DNA from: Maridesulfovibrio sp050916235
GTDB lineage: Bacteria > Desulfobacterota > Desulfovibrionia > Desulfovibrionales > Desulfovibrionaceae
DNA: 64,000 nt
Reading direction: 5' to 3'
Assembly (NCBI RefSeq): GCF_050916235.1
Contig: NZ_CP104854.1
Location: forward strand, 1,054,001 to 1,118,000
This document shows positions 23,291 through 31,788 of the stretch, one piece after another; the first letter of the stretch is position 1; every line of letters starts with the position of its first letter. The notes beneath the pieces are model-generated. The model worked only from the letters and a program-made list of their open reading frames with translations, did no database searches and was not told the DNA's origin. The translations under genes were made by a program, and so were the position numbers.

Positions 23291-24643
23291 ATGTTGAAAC
23301 AGATGGTTAAAGTTGTACCGATTGCAATGGCAATCGTCCTGTCCGCGGCTATGTGTTTTGCCGCAGCAGAACCCTTTCCCAACCTTGCTCCCAAAGAGCT
23401 GGTGGTAAAAAGGGGTTTTTCCAAAGAAGCTACTCAATGTATTGAATGTCACGCCAAAAAGACACCCGGTATCGTCGAAAACTGGAAGTCCGGCAAAATG
23501 GCTCATGCCACTGTGTCCTGTTACGACTGTCACGTAGTGGATAAAAGTTCACCCATGGCCAGTCAGTGTGAAGGTATCAAAGGAACCAACACCTACATTT
23601 CGCCCATGGTTTCTTCCAAGACCTGTTCCCGCTGCCACCCGCAGGAAGTCGACCAGTTCCTCAAGAGCGGTCACGCAAAGCTTGCAGGCGCACCGGTTGT
23701 TGAAAACAAAAAAATGCTGAAACTGATGTACTACTATGAAGGTGCACAGTTCATCGGAGTCAGTGCCGACTCCTCCACCAGCACGGCCTCCCGTGCCTCA
23801 GGCTGCCAGATGTGCCACGGAACCCAGGTTGAACTCGGTCCCGACAACAAGCCGATCAAGAACACCTGGCCCGGAGGAGTAGGCACACGCTATCCTGACG
23901 GAACCATCGGCACCTGTACCGTCTGTCATACCAGACACAAATTCTCCATTGCCGAAGCACGCAAGCCTGAAGCCTGTGCCAGCTGCCACCTCGGCCCCGA
24001 CCATCCGCAGATCGAGATATATCTCGAATCCAAGCACGGTCAGATGTTCCTGACCCAGGGCGACGAATGGAGATGGGACAGCGCACCCGATACCTGGCAG
24101 CCCGGCGATTATGACGCACCGACCTGTGCGGTCTGTCATATGTCCGGAATCGGCGAACTCAGCACCACCCACAACGTCAACGAACGCCTCAAGTGGGACC
24201 TCGTCCACGCCCGAAGCGAAATCCGCAGCGGTGAACGCGGCAACGGCGAACAGGGTGAAAAGCTCATGCGCAAGGTCTGTGAAAACTGCCATGGAGACAC
24301 CCACATCAACGTTCAGCGCAAGGTTCTTGACGATGCTGTAGCCCTCTACAACACCTACTGGGACGGCGCAGTTAAGATGAAGAAGGAGCTGACCGACAAG
24401 GGGCTGCTGCTCAAGGATGATCCGTGGAACGACGGCTTCCAGGAGCTGGAATACTACCTCTGGCACCACACCGGAAGACGCGCCCGCCACGGCGCAGCCA
24501 TGAACGGACCGGACTATGCCCACTGGCACGGCTTCTTCCAGGTATTCCAGGTCTACAAGGACATGCAGAAGCTCTACGAATACCGCATCAAGAACGGCAA
24601 GATCGAAGAACTGTCTCACGTGATGAGCACCGGTCCGATCTAA
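23291..24643 (+). CDS. Octaheme c-type cytochrome, hydroxylamine oxidoreductase (HAO) family
   Basis: The 450-residue periplasmic protein has a signal peptide ending at FAAA and eight CxxCH sites: CIECH, CYDCH, CSRCH, CQMCH, CTVCH, CASCH, CAVCH and CENCH. A C-terminal HAO-type block RHGAAMNGPDYAHWHGFF follows. There is no CxxCK site, so it is not NrfA or an octaheme nitrite reductase of the ONR type. Paired with a NapC/NrfH-type protein it resembles the haoC-haoA pairs of epsilonproteobacteria, thought to reduce nitrite or hydroxylamine to ammonium. Direction and substrate are inferred. Whether the P460 cross-linking tyrosine is present needs an alignment. Confidence 0.88.
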   Translation: MLKQMVKVVPIAMAIVLSAAMCFAAAEPFPNLAPKELVVKRGFSKEATQCIECHAKKTPGIVENWKSGKMAHATVSCYDCHVVDKSSPMASQCEGIKGTNTYISPMVSSKTCSRCHPQEVDQFLKSGHAKLAGAPVVENKKMLKLMYYYEGAQFIGVSADSSTSTASRASGCQMCHGTQVELGPDNKPIKNTWPGGVGTRYPDGTIGTCTVCHTRHKFSIAEARKPEACASCHLGPDHPQIEIYLESKHGQMFLTQGDEWRWDSAPDTWQPGDYDAPTCAVCHMSGIGELSTTHNVNERLKWDLVHARSEIRSGERGNGEQGEKLMRKVCENCHGDTHINVQRKVLDDAVALYNTYWDGAVKMKKELTDKGLLLKDDPWNDGFQELEYYLWHHTGRRARHGAAMNGPDYAHWHGFFQVFQVYKDMQKLYEYRIKNGKIEELSHVMSTGPI

Positions 24644-24672
24644 GCCGCAAGGATCACTTAAGAACATTTAGC

Positions 24673-24705
24673 AAAAGGCCCAGCACTCCGGTGCAGGGCC
24701 TTTTT
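24673..24705 (+). terminator. Terminator of the NrfH-like/HAO-like operon
   Basis: A long hairpin, AAAGGCCC-A-GCAC with GTGC-A-GGGCCTTT around TCCG, is followed by a T-run. It is located 30 nt after the octaheme cytochrome stop. The 220 bp up to gpsA show no gene. Confidence 0.92.
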
Positions 24706-24928
24706 GATTGGAACGATAAACTCCAGGGCTTCAGTTTCGCCGACCTGAAGTCCAGCCCCCGCCGCAACTCGCTGATTGTTTTCGCAAATATCATTTTTCA
24801 TTAACGATAGTCCGCTTTCATTTTTGAACCGGTTGCCAAAAAACTGCACAGCAGGTATTTTAAGCCTGATAAATTTGAAGTCATCCTGAAACTGTCTGAG
24901 ACAAGCGATATATACCTAAGGAGTTGAT

Positions 24929-25918
24929 ATGAAAGTAGCTGTAATCGGTGCAGGGGCATGGGGAACCACTCTGGCCAATACCCTGGCAAAAAAAGGACTT
25001 GATACCCACCTGCTGGTCAGGGAACAGGAACTTTGCAATGAAATGAAGGAAACCGGCTACAACAGCGTGTTTCTCCCGAGCTGCAGACTGTGCGATGACC
25101 TGCAGTGTGACAGTAACCCGGAAAAAGTGCTGAAGGACGCTAAATATTACATTCTAGTCGTCCCCAGTCAGTTCATGCGCGATTCACTGGCGAGGATAAA
25201 GCCGTATTTCCCGCATAACCCGGCTGTGATCTGCGCCAGCAAAGGCATAGAGCTGAACACCGGTGCGCCCATGTCGCAGGTGGTTCATGAAGCACTCGAC
25301 GGACTCACCCCGCGCTACGGACATATTTCAGGCCCTACATTCGCCTATGAATTGAGTGCGGAGCTTCCCACTTCGATTGTGCTAGGCTGCGAAGACGAAA
25401 AGCTTGCCCGTGAAGTACAGGCTCTTTTTTCAACTTCCTATCTGAGGGTCTACACCAACCCGGACTTTCGCGGGGTTGAGCTTGGCGGAGCAATCAAGAA
25501 CATAATGGCAATCGCCGCCGGTATGGCGGACGGCCTCAAGTTCGGACACAATGCCCGGGCAGCCCTCATAACCAGAGGAATTGCGGAAATGAGCAGGCTT
25601 GGAGTAGCCATGGGTGCCAAGGCATCCACATTCATGGGCCTTTCCGGCATGGGCGACCTTGTGCTGACCTGTACCGGAGACCTGTCCAGAAACAGGCAGG
25701 TGGGCCTCAAGCTGGGCCAGGGAATGAAGCTGAGCGAAATTTTGAAGATGCGCATGGTGGCGGAAGGTGTTAAAACAACCGAGTCCGTTCACTTCCTGGC
25801 CAAGAAGCTGGGAGTGGAGATGCCCATCACCGAGCAGGTATACCGGATACTTTACGAGGACAAAGACCCGGCACAGGCTGTCTGTGACCTCATGACAAGA
25901 GACCTCACCTGCGAATAA
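24929..25918 (+). CDS. gpsA: Glycerol-3-phosphate dehydrogenase [NAD(P)+]
   Basis: The 329-residue cytosolic enzyme reduces dihydroxyacetone phosphate to sn-glycerol-3-phosphate for phospholipid synthesis. It shows the Rossmann motif GAGAWGTTLA, ISGPTFAYELSAELPTS, the catalytic lysine region GGAIKNIMAIAAGMADGL, and SGMGDLVLTCTGDLSRNR. AAGGAG lies 6 nt before the ATG. A small lipoprotein gene follows after 14 nt. Confidence 0.97.
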   Translation: MKVAVIGAGAWGTTLANTLAKKGLDTHLLVREQELCNEMKETGYNSVFLPSCRLCDDLQCDSNPEKVLKDAKYYILVVPSQFMRDSLARIKPYFPHNPAVICASKGIELNTGAPMSQVVHEALDGLTPRYGHISGPTFAYELSAELPTSIVLGCEDEKLAREVQALFSTSYLRVYTNPDFRGVELGGAIKNIMAIAAGMADGLKFGHNARAALITRGIAEMSRLGVAMGAKASTFMGLSGMGDLVLTCTGDLSRNRQVGLKLGQGMKLSEILKMRMVAEGVKTTESVHFLAKKLGVEMPITEQVYRILYEDKDPAQAVCDLMTRDLTCE

Positions 25919-25932
25919 AACACGGAGACCAG

Positions 25933-26211
25933 ATGAAAAAATTGATCCTCATTGCGGCAGCTCTGACAGTCCTCGGAGGATGTTCCTCGTGGCACAATCC
26001 GAATATTGCCGATCCATCAGAAGCCGCCGAAATACTTGCCCGCGACAAGGCTTTCTGCAACCAGCAGACTCAGGAGGAAGTGCCTATCGCATCAGAGACA
26101 GACGGCGCACCACCCGAACCGACTACCTACGAAGCCAAATTTTCGGAAGACTACACTTCAGCATCAACATTTGATGAATGCATGAAACAAAGAGGGTGGA
26201 TAAAAAAATAA
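25933..26211 (+). CDS. Small lipoprotein of unknown function
   Basis: The 92-residue protein begins with a lipoprotein signal (MKKLILIAAALTVLGGC; lipobox LGGC) and is then hydrophilic and acidic. It has two further cysteines (FCNQQ and ECMKQRGW) that could form a disulfide. GGAG lies upstream of the ATG. The 14-nt gap to gpsA and the shared terminator at 26235 indicate cotranscription with gpsA. I do not recognise a family. Confidence 0.75.
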   Translation: MKKLILIAAALTVLGGCSSWHNPNIADPSEAAEILARDKAFCNQQTQEEVPIASETDGAPPEPTTYEAKFSEDYTSASTFDECMKQRGWIKK

Positions 26212-26234
26212 TTCACCTTCAGCCAGAACCTGAC

Positions 26235-26267
26235 CCCCGGCCCTGAAAAGCGCCGGGGATTTTATTT
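26235..26267 (+). terminator. Terminator of gpsA-lipoprotein
   Basis: The stem CCCCGGC/GCCGGGG (26235-26241 with 26252-26258) is followed by ATTTTATTT, 23 nt after the lipoprotein stop codon. Confidence 0.82.
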
Positions 26268-26299
26268 CTCCGAGGGATAAAAGCTTATATTCTTCGCTC

Positions 26300-26328
26300 T
26301 TGTGACAGAATTTTACCCGTGCTACACT
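26300..26328 (+). promoter_or_regulatory. Sigma70-type promoter for the solute-binding protein
   Basis: A TTGTGA -35 box and a TACACT -10 box are separated by 17 nt. The ATG of the solute-binding protein follows after 27 nt, with AAGGAGA as ribosome site. The position directly after a terminator supports a separate transcript. Confidence 0.55.
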
Positions 26329-26355
26329 TTTGTCATATTTCTTTAAGGAGAATAT

Positions 26356-27144
26356 ATGCCCTTCAAAACAATTCTATGTTCAGTCTTATTGCTGCTGCTT
26401 GCCAGCAGTCCTGCGCAGGGCCGGAAGGAGATCCTGACAGTTTCCGGCCAGATGGACTGGAAACCGTTCCTGATGAAGCATCAACACACGGAAGAATTTT
26501 ACGGGGCAATGTACGAAATTCTCAAACAGGCTTCCGAAGCGAACGGCTATGAACTCGACTATCGCGATTATCCATGGAAGCGGGCTGTGGTCAGTCTTGA
26601 AAAGGGAAGACTGGACGTTATCTGCGGAATGTTCTGGAACCCGCAGAGGGGGCCGAAATATAATTTTTCAGCCCCGATTATCCGGAATCAGTTACGCATT
26701 TTCACCACTAAGCCATTCAGGATGGATAGCCTTTCGGACCTGATAGGCAGAAAAGGAGATATAATCAGGGGCGGCAGCTACGGTGAGACGTTTGATACTT
26801 TCATCAGGTGCGGTAAAGCAGACTTCACTGAAGTCACTGATGACAACACTGCCCTAAACAGGCTGGTTAGAGGCTACTCGGACTTCTTCATCGGTACCTA
26901 CATAGATACCATGCTGAAAATATCCGAGCGCAACCTAATGGACACGATAGTCCCACTTCCCTACATTGTAGACAATGTGGACGTATACTTTGCCTTTGCG
27001 AGGCACTCCAGGAACAAACCTGCGTACGAAGAAATAAAGCTCACACTGGAACGCATGCAGCAGAACGGCACAATCAGAAGCATTCTTGAAAAATATTTTC
27101 AGGGAACAGGGATCTCCCCGGAAACCGTCTTGATCGGGCAATAG
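26356..27144 (+). CDS. Periplasmic solute-binding protein, family 3
   Basis: The 262-residue protein has a Sec signal (MPFKTILCSVLLLLLASSPAQG) and the extracellular solute-binding protein family 3 fold. Typical elements are MYEILKQASEANG, DYPWKRAVVSLEKGRLDVICGM and the C-terminal RSILEKYF. The PWKRA and RGGSYGETF parts resemble the version often found alone in deltaproteobacteria and Vibrio-like genomes without ABC permeases. No permease or ATPase gene is next to it. It may feed a distant transporter or act as a sensor. The ligand is unknown. Confidence 0.85.
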   Translation: MPFKTILCSVLLLLLASSPAQGRKEILTVSGQMDWKPFLMKHQHTEEFYGAMYEILKQASEANGYELDYRDYPWKRAVVSLEKGRLDVICGMFWNPQRGPKYNFSAPIIRNQLRIFTTKPFRMDSLSDLIGRKGDIIRGGSYGETFDTFIRCGKADFTEVTDDNTALNRLVRGYSDFFIGTYIDTMLKISERNLMDTIVPLPYIVDNVDVYFAFARHSRNKPAYEEIKLTLERMQQNGTIRSILEKYFQGTGISPETVLIGQ

Positions 27145-27168
27145 ACAGGCAGGACACCCTTCACCGAC

Positions 27169-28125
27169 TCAGCCCCGGTGCTTAGCCCGGTATTTCTCAA
27201 TCAGGGCAATAGCGCGACCGGTAAGTTCATTGAATTCGGGCTTGGTGATCTGGTCATCGGCCTTGACGGCTTCCCCTTTGTGATACAGCCCTTTTGTGAT
27301 CAGCGAGGAAAAGAGGATAACCGGAAGCGCGGAAAGATCTGCATGTTCCTTTACATTCTTGGTGAGTGTGTAGCCATCCATCTGCGGCATCTCAATATCC
27401 GAAACAAGAATATCAACCACATTGGCAATGGAGCCGCCCTGCTCCCTGGCCTGCCTGTTCATCTCCTGCAGCCCTTCCCAGGCTTCAAGGCCATTGGAAA
27501 ACAGGTGTACATCGAAATTGGCTGCATCAAAATTTTTGTTCAGCAGGGCCCTTACGGATACGGAGTCATCCACCAGAACTGCAGTGTACTTTTCCGGCGC
27601 AACATAGGAATTTCCGTCACTGCGTTCGGCCATTTCCGGATCAAGTTCTCCAAGAATCCTTTCAAGGTCGATCATGAGCACGAACCGGTCATCCAGCTCA
27701 ACAGTACCGGTTATGCAGTTGGAATCCATATCGGCAATAAATTTGTTCGGGGTTTTAAGGTCTCCCCAGCCGATCCGGTGAATCTGAGTCACGCCGGTCA
27801 CCAGAAATCCGGTGACAACATTGTTTATCTCCGTAACCACGATCAATTCAAAATCAGAAGGTTTCCGCTCAATGCCCAGCCATACGGAAAGATCTATCAC
27901 AGGAAGGATTATATCCCTTAAGGACATGGTGCCCAAAAAACTCGGATGCGGCGCGCCTTCTGCTGATTCCATCCCGACAGGAGCCTCCACGACCTCAAGA
28001 ACTTTTGCCACGTTGATACCGAAATAGTCACGCCCGTCCCCGCTACGGCTGACCTCATCAATATAAAATTCAATTATTTCAAATTCATTAGTGCCGGTAT
28101 CAAGTAGAATTTCGTTATCCCGCAT
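27169..28125 (-). CDS. cheV: CheV-type chemotaxis coupling protein (CheW-receiver)
   Basis: The 318-residue protein has a CheW domain (about 15-165, with FGINVAKVLEVVEAP and MSLRDIILPVIDLSVWLG). It is followed by a response-regulator receiver (about 185-318) with the phosphoacceptor Asp in VSDIEMPQMDG and the conserved Lys in ITKPE. This is the CheV layout, which couples chemoreceptors to CheA and adapts by phosphorylation. No other chemotaxis genes are nearby, so it is an orphan. It converges on the solute-binding protein gene. The region 28126-28413 is the divergent regulatory gap with no visible gene. Confidence 0.93.
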   Translation of the reverse strand: MRDNEILLDTGTNEFEIIEFYIDEVSRSGDGRDYFGINVAKVLEVVEAPVGMESAEGAPHPSFLGTMSLRDIILPVIDLSVWLGIERKPSDFELIVVTEINNVVTGFLVTGVTQIHRIGWGDLKTPNKFIADMDSNCITGTVELDDRFVLMIDLERILGELDPEMAERSDGNSYVAPEKYTAVLVDDSVSVRALLNKNFDAANFDVHLFSNGLEAWEGLQEMNRQAREQGGSIANVVDILVSDIEMPQMDGYTLTKNVKEHADLSALPVILFSSLITKGLYHKGEAVKADDQITKPEFNELTGRAIALIEKYRAKHRG

Positions 28126-28413
28126 AAATCGACTCCAAACTGTTCATTCCGGTATTTTCCACCCGTTGCAGCATACTGCCTATCTCTACCATACAGCAGT
28201 GTAAATTGCAGTCCACTCTATATCAAGGCAATAAATTCTTATTACTATTGTCATCTGTCAGCTATACCAAAAATTCGCACTGATTGCGATAATTCAGGAA
28301 TCAGCTTCATAAGAGCTTAATCCTATTGTTACCTGCTGAGAACAGCATTGCCTAGCCCCCTATATTCATATACAAATGTTGCTGATTATCTTCAACATAA
28401 AACAGGGGTAACC

Positions 28414-29055
28414 ATGCGCGGAAACACAAATTTATTGGCACTGGCAATGTTTGCGGTCATAATCATGTTCGGGGGCTGCTCAGCCCACCAGACCAAACCA
28501 ACCGTACCGATGACTGTATTCAATCCTTCTCCCGGATCAACGTTCAACGTCCGGGCTGTCCTGTTCCAACTTGATGGAAGCGGCATTCCGCAAAATATTG
28601 AAGCTGGAGTGGTACCCATTGAACAAAGCGCAATATCAGCTCTCGAAGGGATAGGGTATCATTATACTCCTTCAGGGGATGTCAATTATCTCGTCGAAGC
28701 CAGAATCGGTTCCATATCCCCCAAACTGGCTGCTCAGGGAGCATCCCAGCAGGTGGGATTCGCTTTTGATTCCTTCGCCGGATGGCCGTCATTCAACGAA
28801 TACCCGGTGCTCGTGAATGAATGGACCCCTGAAATCCAGCGGATCAAGAGCGGGCCAAACTCCTGCTTCATCACCATGCAGGTTCTCATCAAGGAGGTCA
28901 AACAGGACCGCGATTCAGTCATCTATCACGGAACTCCGAGGCCGCTGGAAGTCCCGTATGAACTGGGATGTCCCTTTGCCCAGTGCGGTCAGGGAGCCGG
29001 TCAGTCTCTGACAGACTATCTGCTGCAACTTTTTGCGAGTCCCACGCAAAATTAG
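28414..29055 (+). CDS. Outer-membrane-type lipoprotein, DUF4136-like
   Basis: The 213-residue protein has a lipoprotein signal with lipobox FGGC after MRGNTNLLALAMFAVIIM. The body (QSAISALEGIGYHYTPSGDVNYLVEARI) looks like the DUF4136 type of secreted lipoprotein, whose function is not known; this match is tentative. I chose ATG 28414 with AGGGG upstream, because the longer frame to 28348 would bury the signal peptide. It is monocistronic. Confidence 0.72.
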   Translation: MRGNTNLLALAMFAVIIMFGGCSAHQTKPTVPMTVFNPSPGSTFNVRAVLFQLDGSGIPQNIEAGVVPIEQSAISALEGIGYHYTPSGDVNYLVEARIGSISPKLAAQGASQQVGFAFDSFAGWPSFNEYPVLVNEWTPEIQRIKSGPNSCFITMQVLIKEVKQDRDSVIYHGTPRPLEVPYELGCPFAQCGQGAGQSLTDYLLQLFASPTQN

Positions 29056-29174
29056 CATACATACAAACTTGCCAGATTATGAACTGATCAATATACTCGC
29101 GGTTCTTTTGAGCAGGCGTTGACCCTATTTTTGAGGGAAACTGTTTTAATGTATGAAGAAAGGGAAGGTTTGGA

Positions 29175-30851
29175 GTGGAAGTCAGTCGCCCGTGGCTTAA
29201 TAATTACGAATCGGATGTACCAAAGAGCATAGATTTTACCTATCGTCCGTTATTTGAATATCTGGACATGACTGCGGAAAAATGGCCGAAAAGAACAGCC
29301 ATTGAATTCCAGAACTGGTCAATCAGCTACTCCAGACTCAAGCACGAGAGCGAAATAATTGCGGCCAACCTTCGCAAACAGGGTCTTGAACCCGGCGACA
29401 GGGTCGCTATCATGCTGCCGAACACTCCGCAGATGATCATGACCTACTGGGCCATCCTCAAGGCCGGTGGCGTGGTGACCATGACCAACCCCCTGTACAT
29501 GGAAACTGAAATAGTTCATCAACTGAACGATTCCGGAGCCAAGATGCTGGTCACGGTAGACCTGCTCTGGCCCAAAATTGAAAAGCTGCGCGATAAGCTC
29601 CCCGTACGCAAATATTTTATAACCAGAATATCCGACACCCTCAACTTCCCCCTCAACATACTCTACAAGGCAAAGTGCCTGCGGGATAAGAATACGCCCA
29701 AAATTCCGTACAATGAGACCTCCATTCTTAAATGGAAGGCTCTGCGTTCCGGCAAGGAGACCTACAACGCCACCAACGTACGTCCAGAAGATACAGCCCT
29801 GCTGCAGTACACAGGGGGCACGACCGGGCTCTCCAAGGGCTGCAACCTTACCCATGCCAACCTCAGCGCCAACGTTCAGCAATGCCATGCCATGCTCAAC
29901 AAGCTGGGCAGGGACAAGGAGATCGTGCTGGGCATCCTGCCCTATTTTCATATCTACGGGCTGACTGTATGCCTGAACTTCCCGACTCTGCTCGGGGCGA
30001 CAATGGTGCCTTTCCCGCGCTACGTTCCCCTTGATGTGCTTAAAACCATGCACAAACTCAAGCCGACCCTTTTCCCCGGTGCTCCGGCACTGTATATCTC
30101 ACTGCTGCAGCAGAAGGAGCTCGACAAGTACGACGTTGCCTCTGTTAAATACTGTCTTTCCGGGTCCTCGCCCATGCCGGTTGAGGGCATCAAGCAATTC
30201 AAGGAAGTTTTCGGTGCAGAAATTGTCGAAGGGTTCGGTCTGACGGAGGCCTCACCGGTCACCCACCTGAACCCGCTGATCGGGAAAAGGAAACCCGGAT
30301 CAATTGGAATGCCCCTGCCCTCAACCGATGCCGCCATCGTTGATATGGAAGTGGGCAGCGTGCAGCTTCCCCCAGGAAAAATGGGAGAACTGATTATCCG
30401 AGGTCCGCAGGTCATGAAAGGCTACTACAACAAGCCTGACGAGACTGCCGGAACTCTTCGCAACGGCTGGCTCTACACCGGAGACATCGCCTACATGGAC
30501 GAGGACGGATACTTCTATATTGTAGACCGCAAAAAGGACATGATCATCTCCAGCGGCTACAATATCTATCCCAGGGAAGTCGACGAAGTGCTCTACAAGC
30601 ACCCCAAAATAAAGGAAGCAGTAACCGTAGGACTGCCCCACAAGACCCGTGGTGAAATCATCAAGGTCTACATAGTACTCAAGGAAGGCGAGTCCATGGA
30701 CCGCAACGAGATCACGGCCTACTGTCGCGAGAAACTAGCCGGGTACAAGGTTCCCAGACAGGTGGAGTTCCGCAAGGAACTGCCTAAAACAATGGTCGGA
30801 AAGGTACTGCGCCGAGCCCTGCGCGAGGAAGAAGCCCGCAAGAAGGCTTAA
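29175..30851 (+). CDS. Long-chain fatty-acid--CoA ligase
   Basis: The 558-residue AMP-forming acyl-CoA synthetase contains LQYTGGTTGLSKG (ATP/AMP loop), EGFGLTEASPVTHLN, GWLYTGDIAYMDEDGYFYI, DRKKDMIISSGYNIYPREVDE, and the C-terminal Lys in PKTMVGKVLRR. These features match FadD-type ligases, which activate fatty acids at the inner face of the membrane. The start is a GTG at 29175 with AAGG 6 nt upstream. No beta-oxidation genes are adjacent, so recycling of fatty acids into phospholipids is as likely as degradation. Confidence 0.93.
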   Translation: MEVSRPWLNNYESDVPKSIDFTYRPLFEYLDMTAEKWPKRTAIEFQNWSISYSRLKHESEIIAANLRKQGLEPGDRVAIMLPNTPQMIMTYWAILKAGGVVTMTNPLYMETEIVHQLNDSGAKMLVTVDLLWPKIEKLRDKLPVRKYFITRISDTLNFPLNILYKAKCLRDKNTPKIPYNETSILKWKALRSGKETYNATNVRPEDTALLQYTGGTTGLSKGCNLTHANLSANVQQCHAMLNKLGRDKEIVLGILPYFHIYGLTVCLNFPTLLGATMVPFPRYVPLDVLKTMHKLKPTLFPGAPALYISLLQQKELDKYDVASVKYCLSGSSPMPVEGIKQFKEVFGAEIVEGFGLTEASPVTHLNPLIGKRKPGSIGMPLPSTDAAIVDMEVGSVQLPPGKMGELIIRGPQVMKGYYNKPDETAGTLRNGWLYTGDIAYMDEDGYFYIVDRKKDMIISSGYNIYPREVDEVLYKHPKIKEAVTVGLPHKTRGEIIKVYIVLKEGESMDRNEITAYCREKLAGYKVPRQVEFRKELPKTMVGKVLRRALREEEARKKA

Positions 30852-30897
30852 TTGTTCCGGCTGCTTTTTCAGCAAGCAATCTGGAAATGATTATTCA

Positions 30898-30940
30898 AGA
30901 ATCCTGTCTGCTTACCTTAGCAGGCAGGGTTCTTTCTTTT
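30898..30940 (+). terminator. Terminator of the acyl-CoA ligase gene
   Basis: A 14-bp stem with two G-T pairs (30898-30911 with 30920-30933) and an 8-nt loop is followed by TTCTTTCTTTT. Confidence 0.88.
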
Positions 30941-30956
30941 CAAGACCAGCCTTTAT

Positions 30957-30983
30957 TTGACATTGAATGAAGATGAGTACAAT
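30957..30983 (+). promoter_or_regulatory. Possible sigma70 promoter upstream of 31046
   Basis: A perfect -35 hexamer TTGACA and a TACAAT -10 hexamer lie in an AT-rich stretch, but they are only 15 nt apart, shorter than optimal. The gene at 31046 starts 63 nt downstream, with CGAGGA as ribosome site. Confidence 0.4.
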
Positions 30984-31045
30984 ATTGATAATCAATAAAT
31001 TCGGATAATTATATCAAATTAAACACAATTTCACCGAGGACTGTC

Positions 31046-31558
31046 ATGGATAATCTGAAAACCGTAACAATCGGTAAAGGTGTACCCGGAACAATCACGC
31101 TGCTTCAGAAAGGAGTGACCGTCCGCGCTGTTGCGGGCATGAGCATCCGCGAGTTTATGGAGGAAGTCATAGGGCTGAACCCGGAATATGCGGAAAACAG
31201 AGTCAGGACCATATTTCTCAACGCTTCTCCTGTGGATGACATCGACGGGGTCAAGATTCAGGACGGTGACTTTGTTTCCCTCTCAGGTGCCCTGCCGGGA
31301 ATCTGCGGAATAGCCATGGGCCGGGACACGGTCATCAGCCCTTTCCGCACCGAAATCAGTGCCAAGGCCAGCGATGCCAGACGGGCTGGAGAGGCCAGCA
31401 TTTTCCTGAAGCTCTTCAACCTCGTTGCAAGCGAGGCCGGACCGGTCCTGCTTCAGAAAGGGGTGATTGCTCAGGCCAGTGACGTGATCAACGCGCTTGG
31501 GGAAAATTCGCCGGAGGGGCTGAGAGCAGATGACGGACCGGTGCTGGTTCAAAACTAG
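31046..31558 (+). CDS. Unrecognised 170-residue cytosolic protein, possible beta-grasp N-terminal domain
   Basis: I do not recognise the family. The protein has no signal peptide. Its first 95 residues alternate hydrophobic strands and end in a VKIQDGDFVSLSGALPGICG segment. This resembles the final strand and Gly-rich end of ThiS/MoaD/TGS beta-grasp domains, where an index of small residues follows a D-G-D turn. The second half is mixed helix with GPVLLQKGVIAQASDVINAL. It is monocistronic, with its own promoter candidate and the shared terminator at 31679. The beta-grasp idea is an inference from pattern only. Confidence 0.65.
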   Translation: MDNLKTVTIGKGVPGTITLLQKGVTVRAVAGMSIREFMEEVIGLNPEYAENRVRTIFLNASPVDDIDGVKIQDGDFVSLSGALPGICGIAMGRDTVISPFRTEISAKASDARRAGEASIFLKLFNLVASEAGPVLLQKGVIAQASDVINALGENSPEGLRADDGPVLVQN

Positions 31559-31678
31559 CCCGTGTAACCTTTTTCGCTGACGGAATTGGACTACTGAGCC
31601 AAGTCCGGGCTAATCGGCAACCCTTAAACATATTTCCTGCACAGGCACTATTGATTTATTGCAAGTCTGACATGACAA

Positions 31679-31708
31679 GGCCCGTAATACCTTAAGGTAT
31701 TACGGGCC
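31679..31708. terminator. Bidirectional terminator between convergent genes
   Basis: A perfect 30-nt palindrome (15 bp per arm, centred on CTTAAG) is followed by ATTCTTCTTT on the plus side. It sits between the converging 170-residue protein gene and dxs and probably serves both. Confidence 0.85.
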
Positions 31709-31788
31709 ATTCTTCTTTATAGATCCACGCCGGACAGGAGTTTTTTTAGACTTACCTTGTGTGGCTATACAAATCAATATACGGCAGC

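Noticed and set aside
23291..24643. NrfA (ammonia-forming nitrite reductase) as product name
   Set aside because: NrfA has five hemes with one CxxCK site. This protein has eight CxxCH sites and no CxxCK.
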